A stretch of 64,000 nucleotides of DNA, from contig OZ244777.1 of the NCBI GenBank assembly GCA_965219495.1, positions 1,240,001 to 1,304,000 on the forward strand. Reading direction: 5' to 3'. Position 1 is the stretch's first letter, and each line of letters opens with the position of its first letter. The stretch is from CAZPXZ01 sp965219495 (lineage in GTDB: Bacteria > Pseudomonadota > Alphaproteobacteria > Rhodobacterales > CAZPXZ01). The notes beneath the pieces were generated by a model, which was given only the letters and a program-made list of their open reading frames with translations, had not been told where the DNA came from and did no database searches. The translations under genes and the position numbers were made by a program. Below, in pieces: positions 1 through 7,823 of the stretch.

Positions 1-1
1 G

Positions 2-376
2 CATGAATTCGCAATCCAGTTCTGGATGGAACTTCGATCAAGTTTCCCCTCTGCGAATTTCACGATTGACCATCAGGTCGGGCGGGAAGATGCGCTGATG
101 CCGCCTCGCGCCGCGATCCGATGGAGTTTGCGGGGCCGTCACGATGGCTGGGGCAAGTTCGGCGCCCCGGCGGGCGCCGATGTCTACCTCATGGGTGCGT
201 CCCACGCGGAGTTCGGGAGCTGGGGTCTGCGCCGCGAGTACGTGCTCTACGACGAGGTCGCCATCTGGAAACAGGGTTTGCTCCAGTCCGGCTCCGTCGG
301 ACACGCAACGGGGTTTCCCGAATCAGGGACTTCTGACGAATCGAGTATAATGGAGAAGAACCATGACAAGTCTTGA
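2..376 (+). CDS. SnoaL-like (NTF2-fold) protein, C-terminal part, cut by window start
   Basis: The frame is open from base 2, so the 5' end lies outside the window. The visible ~124 residues resemble the second domain of two-domain SnoaL-like / nuclear transport factor 2 proteins. Recognisable segments are PPRAAIRWSLRGRHDGWG, then a GxPxGADVYLMG strand, and a closing HAEFGSWGLRREYVLYDE..IWKQ stretch. Such proteins are usually of unknown substrate and are annotated as polyketide-cyclase-like. The stop overlaps the next gene by 14 bases, which suggests translational coupling with the bicupin gene. A truncated relative of the first domain of the same family lies at 2801-3124. Family assignment is from recalled sequence features; the substrate is unknown. 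Confidence 0.7.
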   Translation, partial: HEFAIQFWMELRSSFPSANFTIDHQVGREDALMPPRAAIRWSLRGRHDGWGKFGAPAGADVYLMGASHAEFGSWGLRREYVLYDEVAIWKQGLLQSGSVGHATGFPESGTSDESSIMEKNHDKS

Positions 377-1334
377 CATGAATGGGCGGATTGTTCGCTA
401 CGGCGAACTGATTCCTTGCCGCACCGCCTTTATCGATACCCACACGCCCGGATCCGATCAAAAGGAGAATTTCACAATCATCGGGGCAGGCGTTTCAGAG
501 AGCGCCGACAAGCATGTCCACCTCCGGGAAACGCCAGGGTTCAATATCGGGGCTGCCGGACAGCCACCGAATTGCCGGAACTCTCTGCATGATCACCGCA
601 CAGCCGAAGTTTTCTTCGTCCTGAAGGGGCGATGGCGCTTCTTCTGGGGACGCTGGGGAACCGCGGGCGAGGTCGTGCTTGAGGAAGGAGACGTCTTCAA
701 TATCCCGACCGGAATCTTTCGCGGCTTCGAGAATATCGGCACGGATTACGGAATGGTCATGGCGATCCTTGGCGGTGACGATGCCGGCGGCGGTGTAATC
801 TGGGCGCCGCAGGTGCTGCAGGAGGCTGAAGCGTACGGACTGATTCTGGGCGAAAACGGGACCCTTTATGACACGAAGAAGGGTGAACGGCTTCCGGAAG
901 GTATCGGTCCCATGCCCCAACTTGGCGACGAAGCACTCGCCAAAATTGGGGAGCCCGCTGCAAAGGAAGTGGTTACGGAACACGTCGCCCGCTACTGGGA
1001 TTTGATGGCGCTCGCTCACGGTGAGCCTTGCGAGGTGATCGGCAAAAATGGCGTAATTCGGGACCGGCCAGGCTTCAAGGTAGAGTTTCTCACCCGCGGT
1101 TCGATTCCGGACGAACCGTTCGAGACGGACCGTCACGAAGTTCTGATGGTGATGCGGGGCGCCTGGCGCTTTTCCTGGAACGGAAGCAGCACGGTGCTGA
1201 ATTCCGGGGACACCTGCGCAGTGCCACCGGGGCTGAGGCGGCACTTCGCACCGTCCATGTCCGGGGAAGCGAGCGTGTTTCGCGTAATCGGCACGGATGA
1301 TCCCGCCGGCCCGACCCGGAAACTGATGCAATAG
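363..1334 (+). CDS. Two-domain cupin (bicupin) protein
   Basis: The 323-residue protein has two cupin barrels. The first, at about residues 70-150, carries a metal-site-like HDHRTAEVFFVLKG motif and the second cupin motif GDVFNIPTGIFRGFEN. The second, at about residues 240-310, has DRHEVLMVMRGAWRF and GDTCAVPPGLRRHF, where the metal-binding histidines are fewer, so it may be structural. Bicupins of this size include dioxygenases and decarboxylases acting on small carboxylic or aromatic acids, but nothing here fixes a substrate. It overlaps the SnoaL-like gene upstream and is followed 71 bases on by a MetE-like gene on the same strand, so the three probably form one catabolic operon. Confidence 0.8.
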   Translation: MTSLDMNGRIVRYGELIPCRTAFIDTHTPGSDQKENFTIIGAGVSESADKHVHLRETPGFNIGAAGQPPNCRNSLHDHRTAEVFFVLKGRWRFFWGRWGTAGEVVLEEGDVFNIPTGIFRGFENIGTDYGMVMAILGGDDAGGGVIWAPQVLQEAEAYGLILGENGTLYDTKKGERLPEGIGPMPQLGDEALAKIGEPAAKEVVTEHVARYWDLMALAHGEPCEVIGKNGVIRDRPGFKVEFLTRGSIPDEPFETDRHEVLMVMRGAWRFSWNGSSTVLNSGDTCAVPPGLRRHFAPSMSGEASVFRVIGTDDPAGPTRKLMQ

Positions 1335-1405
1335 CCGACCTCTAGGTCTGTAGCGGGCATCGGCGGAAAACAAAGCGACAAGAGACAGTCGCAGGGAGGG
1401 GGAGC

Positions 1406-2557
1406 ATGGGCGGATACCTGACAACGCATGTTGGATCATTGCCTCGGTCGCAGGAAGTTGTCGATTACCTTTTCGCGCGAGAACGGGGCGAACCTTACGA
1501 CACCGAGGCCTTTGATGCCTGCATGACGCGCGCCGTATCGGAGACGGTCCGAAAGCAGGTTGAAGCGGGAATTGATATTGTTTCAGATGGAGAAACTTCC
1601 AAGATCTCCTATGCCACCTATGTCAGTGACCGGTACACGGGCTTTTCCGGCGACAGCCCGCGCCAGGCGCCCGCAGACTTGAAAAGGTTTCCGGGTTTCC
1701 TGAAGCGACTGGCAGATTCCGGCGGCACCGCCCGATACGCGAGGCCCGTGTGCACCGGAGAGGTCCGGCCCAAGAATTACGCCGAACTGGACAAGGATAT
1801 CGCCAACCTCTTGGCGGCGATGCAGGCCCATGGCGCCAAGCGCGGATTCATGAATGCCGCCTCCCCTGGTGTCATTTCGTTATTTCAGCCAAACCAGTAC
1901 TACCCGAGTCGGGACGCTTATCTCGCCGCCCTCGCCGACGCCATGCAGGGCGAATACGGACGCATCGCCTCGTCTGGACTGGACCTTCAGATCGATTGCC
2001 CCGATCTCGCCCTCGCCCGGCACATGCAGTTCGCGGATCTCGGGGATGACGAGTTCGCGGCCATTGCGCGAACCAACGTGGAAGCGCTGAATCGCGCACT
2101 TCGAGATGTCGATCCCGCCCGCACCAGGGTGCATATCTGCTGGGGCAACTACGAAGGCCCGCACGTATACGACATCGGCATGGAAAAGGTCTTCTCCGTC
2201 TTCATGTCTGTGCGGTCACGGTACTTGCTGTTTGAAACCTCCAACCCGCGCCACGGACACGAATGGACGGTGTTCCGCGACCGAAAGGCCGAAATCCCGG
2301 ATGACAAGATCCTGGTGCCCGGAGTGGTGGATTCGACGACAAACTTCGTCGAGCATCCCGAACTTGTGGCGAGCCGCATCGAGAGCTTCGCACGAATTGT
2401 CGGTGCGGACCGGGTCATCGCGGGCTCCGACTGTGGATTTGGCACGTTTGCCGGGTTCGGAGCGATCGACCCGGAAATCGCCTTCGTGAAGCTCCGGGCG
2501 ATCGCCGATGGGGCCGCGCTGGCGGGCGGTCGCGATCCGGCGCAGAGCTTCGCTTGA
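1406..2557 (+). CDS. Cobalamin-independent methionine synthase (MetE C-terminal) family protein
   Basis: The 383-residue protein matches the C-terminal catalytic barrel of MetE and related zinc methyl/alkyl-transferases. It opens with TTHVGSLPRS, has VEAGIDIVSDGETSK, and ends with VIAGSDCGFGTF, whose Cys is a usual zinc ligand. Other motifs are QIDCPDLAL and HICWGNYEGPH. It is about half the length of a true MetE because the N-terminal barrel is absent, so it is more likely a specialised methyl- or alkyl-transferase than the housekeeping methionine synthase. A strong purine-rich ribosome binding site (GGGAGGGGG) lies just before the ATG at 1406. Its position after a bicupin and a SnoaL-like gene suggests a role in degrading a small organic compound; that is inference. 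Confidence 0.8.
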   Translation: MGGYLTTHVGSLPRSQEVVDYLFARERGEPYDTEAFDACMTRAVSETVRKQVEAGIDIVSDGETSKISYATYVSDRYTGFSGDSPRQAPADLKRFPGFLKRLADSGGTARYARPVCTGEVRPKNYAELDKDIANLLAAMQAHGAKRGFMNAASPGVISLFQPNQYYPSRDAYLAALADAMQGEYGRIASSGLDLQIDCPDLALARHMQFADLGDDEFAAIARTNVEALNRALRDVDPARTRVHICWGNYEGPHVYDIGMEKVFSVFMSVRSRYLLFETSNPRHGHEWTVFRDRKAEIPDDKILVPGVVDSTTNFVEHPELVASRIESFARIVGADRVIAGSDCGFGTFAGFGAIDPEIAFVKLRAIADGAALAGGRDPAQSFA

Positions 2558-2800
2558 AAGAGACGGAAGGCCTTCGACCCTTACAGGCGGACATCGCGCA
2601 TGAGATTTGGCAGCCCGTCCGGGAGATGCGCAACGGGCTTGTCGCACAACGCTTTCGGCGACATTCCGCGGTTCCGCGGGATTGTCCCGGGAAACTCCCC
2701 CTTATCTTCTGCAAGAACGCTTCGAGCGGACGCCAAGTGGGACTTCTCGGGCGCCAGTTGGCGCGGTTCCCGATTGCGCGATGGAGGAGGTGACCAGCTA

Positions 2801-3124
2801 TTGCAGGACATTCAATCCCAGAACAAGAGTCGGCCGCTTCCTCTACGATTCGCGCTATACGACCATGATCCGGATTGCGTGCATTTGGAGTTGACCCGGC
2901 CGTTCACTTCGGACGCGGTCCTCCATCTCGCTTGTCCCTTCGAAGACCTGGATGGCCCTCAGGGACTCTTCGAGGAGGCGTTTCAACCCCTCTTCAGCGC
3001 CCTCCCCGACCTGGAACGCCGCGATACAATTGTCATGGCTGGACCGGATGCAATCGGTTTCCAAACACGGAACGCAGGAACACCGACGCCATCCTTGAAT
3101 CGCGGATGCAGCGCGTGCAAGTGA
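2801..3124 (+). pseudogene. SnoaL-like protein, truncated N-terminal fragment
   Basis: From a TTG at 2801, preceded by GGAGGAGG, the frame reads a segment with LACPFEDLDGPQGLFEEAFQ and ALPDLERRDTIVMAG. These are typical of the first domain of two-domain SnoaL-like proteins, the family seen at the left edge of the window. After about residue 85 the similarity stops and the frame runs into unrelated sequence, so the rest of the gene is missing. I read it as a remnant, possibly of a duplicated copy of the window-edge gene. The flanking bases 2558-2800 and 3125-3425 hold no gene that I can support. Confidence 0.45.
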
Positions 3125-3425
3125 TCGATCGAAGCGACGGGTTTCGTTCGTCCAATCCCATGTCGAGTCAGTCTTGAGCCCAAACCGGGGAGGAGGAGGA
3201 GCTCCTTGCCGAATTTGCGGTAGCGGATCCCGCGGCCCGCATTCGCAATCCGGTCTCCGAATGCGTTTCTTCGCGTACGCGCAGGCCGGTTTCGTTTTTC
3301 CCCGCTGCGCATCGCACCAGGCAGCATGCTGGCGACTTCCTTCGACCGGCTTCAACAACCGTGCCAAAGCTATCCGGCTGGCATGCCAGGTTTGGCGGCG
3401 GAAGAACTGTAGATCGGTGAAGCTG

Positions 3426-4982
3426 TCAAACCGCCGCTTCGGCAACCATCTCGTTGCGCAATTCCGGCAGGCAATCCACTCCAGCAGCTTCAACCAGTTC
3501 ACGACTCCTAACCTGTTTCGCAACAATTTCAATGTCTGCCGCAAGCGGACGGTCGCCCTTGAGAGCGGCCACATCCCGGCGTAATCGCTTTACTACTCGC
3601 TCAAGCGGTGGCGAAGTTCGAAGTGGAGCCCGAAATTCAATTCCTTGCGCAGCACACATGAACTCGATTGCGATGATCCGGGCCAGATTGGCGTTCATCT
3701 CAACGAGCCGCCGGGCGCCATGCGCCGCCATGGCGACGTGATCCTCCTGGTTGGCGCTTGTGGGCGTGGAATCCGTCGAACAAGGATTGGCGCGCTGCTT
3801 GTTTTCACTCATCAGGGCGGCGCTGGCGATTTCCACTAGCATGAATCCCGAATTGAGACCCGGTTCAGCCGTCAGGAAAGCCGGCAAATCGTGACTGAGC
3901 GCCGGATCAACCATGAGCGCAATTCGACGCTGGGAGATGGCGCCGATTTCCGCCAACGCCAGGGCGATCTGATCGGCGGCAAACGCTACGGGCTCGGCGT
4001 GGAAGTTTCCTCCCGAAAAAATCTCGCCCTCCGGTGAAACCAGCGGATTGTCGGTCACTGCGTTCGCCTCGATCTCCAGAACGCACGCCGCCTGCCGAAT
4101 CAAGTCCATGGATGCGCCCGTAACCTGCGGCTGGCACCGCACGCAATACGGGTCTTGTACACGCTGGTCTCCCGTACGGTGGCTCTCGCGGATTTCCGAA
4201 CCGTCCAGCAACGCGCGAAGACAAGCAGCCGCTTCCGTCTGACCAGGATGTCCTCGCAATTGGTGCACTTCCGGCCGGAATGGTTCCGGCGTTCCCATGA
4301 TCGCGTCGGTCGTAAGCGCCGATGCAATCAGGCTGTTTTCGGCCGCTCTCCACCCTTCCAGAAGCGATATCAACGCATATGCGGTCGAAAACTGCGTGCC
4401 GTTGATCAGGGCGAGCCCTTCCTTCGGGCCGAGCTCGATCGGCACCAGGCCCACTGCCGCCAGCGCCGCTGCGCCCGGCATACGGCTGCCACAGAATTTC
4501 GCCTCCCCCTCCCCCATGAGTACGGCGGACATGTGCGCCAGCGGTGCGAGATCGCCGGATGCACCGACCGAGCCCTGTTGCGGCACGACCGGAATCACGC
4601 CCCGTATCGGCATTTCCTGCAGAAGTTTGATCAGCTCCCAACGGACTCCCGAAGCGCCGCGTCCCAATGAAACGAGTTTCAACGCCATCATCATCTTGAC
4701 TACGGAATTCGGAGTGTCGTCTCCGACTCCGCCACAATGGGAACGTATGAGGTTGCGCTGCAACGCATAAATGTCGGCAGGCGGAATCCGTACGCCCGCG
4801 AGTTTTCCGAAGCCCGTATTTACCCCGTAAACCGCGCGCTTCCCTGACGCACTTCTTTCAATTACCGCTGCCGACCGCTCCACCCCGTCCCTGCAAGAGC
4901 CGTCCAACTCGGCGTCCGCATCCTTCCAGTAGAGCCTTGCGAGGTCAGCAAGCTTTACGCGGCCCGGGACGAGTTTAGCCAC
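3426..4982 (-). CDS. hutH: Histidine ammonia-lyase HutH
   Basis: HutH converts L-histidine to urocanate and ammonia, the first step of histidine degradation. The Ala-Ser-Gly triplet that forms the MIO cofactor is present in GSVGASGDLAPLAHMS. Other family segments are the Tyr-containing YGVNTGFGKL near the N-terminus and QDPYCVRCQPQV after the centre. The frame is open further upstream, but I place the start at the GTG ending at 4982. It lies 4 bases after the hutI stop and behind a CGGAG at a good distance, and gives 518 residues, close to the usual ~510. It is translated with hutI as a pair on the minus strand. Confidence 0.93.
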   Translation of the reverse strand: MAKLVPGRVKLADLARLYWKDADAELDGSCRDGVERSAAVIERSASGKRAVYGVNTGFGKLAGVRIPPADIYALQRNLIRSHCGGVGDDTPNSVVKMMMALKLVSLGRGASGVRWELIKLLQEMPIRGVIPVVPQQGSVGASGDLAPLAHMSAVLMGEGEAKFCGSRMPGAAALAAVGLVPIELGPKEGLALINGTQFSTAYALISLLEGWRAAENSLIASALTTDAIMGTPEPFRPEVHQLRGHPGQTEAAACLRALLDGSEIRESHRTGDQRVQDPYCVRCQPQVTGASMDLIRQAACVLEIEANAVTDNPLVSPEGEIFSGGNFHAEPVAFAADQIALALAEIGAISQRRIALMVDPALSHDLPAFLTAEPGLNSGFMLVEIASAALMSENKQRANPCSTDSTPTSANQEDHVAMAAHGARRLVEMNANLARIIAIEFMCAAQGIEFRAPLRTSPPLERVVKRLRRDVAALKGDRPLAADIEIVAKQVRSRELVEAAGVDCLPELRNEMVAEAAV

Positions 4983-4986
4983 CGGT

Positions 4987-6186
4987 TCAATCTCCGAGAA
5001 TCCGCTGGAAAAGCGGGCTGAAACCGATTCGATATGAAAGTTCCGCCGGATGATCAACATCCCAGACCGCAAGGTCGGCACGCATGCCCGGGCGGATCGT
5101 GCCAGTATCCGTTAGGCCAAGCGCGCGGGCGGCGTTGCGAGTCGCTCCCGCGAGCGCCTCTTCCGGGGTCAGGCGAAACAGCGTGCACGCCATGTTCATC
5201 GCGGTCAACAGGGATGCAAGGGGCGAGGAACCAGGATTGCAGTCGGTTGCCACCGCCATTGGAACGCCTGCCGCCCGGAGCGCCTGGACAGGCGGAGGCT
5301 GCCTCTCGCGAAGCGTGTAGTACGCCCCGGGAAGAAGCACCGCAACGGATCCCGCCCCGGCGAGCGCGGCGACGCCCTCTTTGTCTAGATACTCCAGGTG
5401 GTCGGCGGAAAGCGCGCCGAAGGTCGCCGCAATTTTCGCTCCCCCGAGATTCGAGAGCTGTTCTGCATGAATCTTCACCGGCAGGCCGAGCGAATCCGCC
5501 CGCCTGAATACCCGCGCCACTTGAGACGGCGTGAACGCGATCCCCTCGCAGAATGCATCCACCGCGTCCGCCAACGACTCCTTCGCGGCGTCATCCAGGG
5601 CGGGCAGCACGATTTCGTCAATATAAGCATCGGCGCGTCCGGTGAACTCCGGCGGAACCGCGTGCGCGCCTAGAAAACTCGTGCGGATTCGAACCGGCCG
5701 TAACTCGCCAATCCGCCGGGCAATACGTAGCATCCTGATTTCCGTTTCCCGGTCGAGACCGTATCCCGATTTGATTTCAATCGCAGTTGCGCCTTCGGCG
5801 ATCAACGCGTCGGTTCGCTTCAGCGCATCGGCGAGAAGAACTTCCGGGTCAGCTTCCCTGGTTGCTCGAACCGTGGAAACGATTCCCCCTCCCGCGCGCG
5901 CAATCTCCTCGTACGACGCGCCTTCGAGCCGAAGCTCGAAGTCGCGGGCGCGATTGCCGCCAAACACGAGATGCGTATGGCAGTCAATGAGGCCAGGCGT
6001 TACCAAGCGGCCCTCGAAATCCTTGGCATTCCCCGGATTCGTCGGAAAATCCTGCCCGCTTCCTACCCATGCGATTTTGCCGCCCTCGACGATCAGTGCG
6101 CCGTCCTCTATGAGGCCGTAGGGGTCACCCGTCATCCCCAGGGTGGCAATTCGGGCATTGCGAATTGAATGACTCTTCGCTTGCAA
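4987..6186 (-). CDS. hutI: Imidazolonepropionase HutI
   Basis: HutI hydrolyses 4-imidazolone-5-propionate to N-formimino-L-glutamate, the third step of histidine degradation. The 399-residue protein is a metal-dependent amidohydrolase with DCHTHLVFGGNRARDFELR (metal-binding His pair), KIHAEQLSN and ATDCNPGSSP, all in HutI order. The start appears to be a TTG at 6186, behind AGGGAG about 8 bases upstream; the first in-frame ATG would cut into the conserved N-terminus. It lies back to back with hutF, sharing a ~60-base divergent region. Urocanase (hutU), which should act between HutH and HutI, is not in this window and must be encoded elsewhere. Confidence 0.93.
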   Translation of the reverse strand: MQAKSHSIRNARIATLGMTGDPYGLIEDGALIVEGGKIAWVGSGQDFPTNPGNAKDFEGRLVTPGLIDCHTHLVFGGNRARDFELRLEGASYEEIARAGGGIVSTVRATREADPEVLLADALKRTDALIAEGATAIEIKSGYGLDRETEIRMLRIARRIGELRPVRIRTSFLGAHAVPPEFTGRADAYIDEIVLPALDDAAKESLADAVDAFCEGIAFTPSQVARVFRRADSLGLPVKIHAEQLSNLGGAKIAATFGALSADHLEYLDKEGVAALAGAGSVAVLLPGAYYTLRERQPPPVQALRAAGVPMAVATDCNPGSSPLASLLTAMNMACTLFRLTPEEALAGATRNAARALGLTDTGTIRPGMRADLAVWDVDHPAELSYRIGFSPLFQRILGD

Positions 6187-6246
6187 CCAGATTCTCCCTG
6201 TTCAACCTGGTCCGGCTACATCACTGAACGCGCAGGAGGCGAAGTC

Positions 6247-7650
6247 ATGCCGTCAAATGAACTCCGCAGCCTCCCCGGAACCAACCTGTTCGCCCGCCGT
6301 GCATTCCTGCCCGAGGGCTTTGTTCGAGACCTGCGCATCCGGCTGGATGATAGCGGCCAAATCACCGATGTCGCGAGGGTCGCTTCTCCTGCCAAGGAGG
6401 ATTTCGATCTGGGCGCCGGAATTCTCCTTCCTGCCGCCTGCAATTTGCATTCCCATACGTTTCAGAGGGCGATGGCCGGGCGGACCGGATTTCGAAAGAA
6501 CCTTGAAGACGACTTCTGGAGCTGGCGGGAAGAGATGTACCGCTTTGTCGCTCGGTTGACACCGGAGCAAGTGGAGGCGATCGCCGCGCTCGCCTTTGTC
6601 GAAATGTTGGAGGCAGGCTACGCAGCGGTTGGAGAATTTCACTACTTGCACCATCAACCGGACGGAAGTTCGTACGCAAATCCTGCCGAATTGTCCTCGC
6701 GCATTTTCGCAGCAGCCGCGTCTTCCGGCATCGGACTGACCCATTTGCCTGTACTCTATTCACATGGCAATGCGGGATGTTCTCCTCTTTCGGACCGTCA
6801 GTTCCGGTTCGGGTGCGACTTCGACCGGTTCGAAAAGCTGGTTACCGCCGCAAAGCGGGAACTCCAGATGCTTCCCTCCGACACAAGAATTGGAATCGCG
6901 CCCCACTCGCTTCGCGCGGTCGCACCGGGCGACCTCGAAGCCGCGGCGACGATGGAGCCGGACGGTCCGGTGCACATCCATGCCGCAGAACAGGAGCGCG
7001 AAGTCGCCGAGATCGTTCATGAACTTGGCGCACGCCCGGTCCGGTACCTGCTCGATGCCTGCGATTTGAACCCGCGCTGGTGCGTGGTGCATGCGACGCA
7101 CATGAACGAGCAGGAAAGCGTGGGGCTCGCCAAGTCCGGGGCGGTGGCGGGGGTCTGCCCGATCACGGAAGCCGATCTGGGTGACGGCACGTTCAACGGA
7201 AACGCGTACTGCAATTCTGGTGGAATCCTCGGAGTAGGAACCGACTCCAATGTGCGGATCTCACTCTCTTTGGAACTTGCCCAACTGGAATACAGCCAGC
7301 GGCTCGCGCTCAAACGACGCAACGTGCTGACGCAAAGTGGAGAACGGAGCGGTGAAAGCCTGTATCTGCGTGCCCTGCGAGGCGGCGCACAAGCCTTGGC
7401 GCGTCCATCCGGTTCGCTTGAACCCGGCCTGCTTGCCGATCTAGTCGTACTCGACGGAGATCACATATCATTTTCCGCCGCAGACGATTCTGAAATCCTC
7501 GATTCCTGGATTTTCGGCTCCAGCGGGAACGCGGTTCGCGATGTGTGGTCCGCTGGCCGCCACGTAGTTCAAGGCGGGCGGCACAGGGCAAGGGAGTCGA
7601 TCGAACGGGACTTCCGAGCGGCCATCGCGGAACTCAGAAAGGATGGATGA
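6247..7650 (+). CDS. hutF: Formimidoylglutamate deiminase HutF
   Basis: HutF removes ammonia from N-formimino-L-glutamate to give N-formyl-L-glutamate, marking the five-step histidine pathway in which HutG then releases formate. The protein is an amidohydrolase with NLHSHTFQRAMAGR (metal-binding HxH), HIHAAEQEREV and GVGTDSNVRISL. The frame is open from 6169, but the ATG at 6247 has AGGAGG seven bases upstream and starts 467 residues of family-like sequence, so I choose it. It is divergent from hutI, so a shared regulatory region at 6187-6246 is likely. No HutC-type repressor gene is seen nearby. Confidence 0.9.
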   Translation: MPSNELRSLPGTNLFARRAFLPEGFVRDLRIRLDDSGQITDVARVASPAKEDFDLGAGILLPAACNLHSHTFQRAMAGRTGFRKNLEDDFWSWREEMYRFVARLTPEQVEAIAALAFVEMLEAGYAAVGEFHYLHHQPDGSSYANPAELSSRIFAAAASSGIGLTHLPVLYSHGNAGCSPLSDRQFRFGCDFDRFEKLVTAAKRELQMLPSDTRIGIAPHSLRAVAPGDLEAAATMEPDGPVHIHAAEQEREVAEIVHELGARPVRYLLDACDLNPRWCVVHATHMNEQESVGLAKSGAVAGVCPITEADLGDGTFNGNAYCNSGGILGVGTDSNVRISLSLELAQLEYSQRLALKRRNVLTQSGERSGESLYLRALRGGAQALARPSGSLEPGLLADLVVLDGDHISFSAADDSEILDSWIFGSSGNAVRDVWSAGRHVVQGGRHRARESIERDFRAAIAELRKDG

Positions 7651-7823
7651 ATCTTCTGCGATCCGCCCCCCTTCCCGCCCGATTCCCAAGGAGACCGTTG
7701 CCTGCGCGCGGTTCCTGCTCTCGGAAGATTCCGCAAGAGGAGTTACAGATAGCGCGGGCGATTGCCCTCAATCCGCGACACGGTAGAGTCGCAACTTCGC
7801 TCCCCTAGCGGAGGTAGCAACAC

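Noticed and set aside
495..1439. Long minus-strand open frame opposite the bicupin gene
   Set aside because: It mirrors the bicupin gene, has no recognised motif and no ribosome binding site; high GC makes such antisense frames common.
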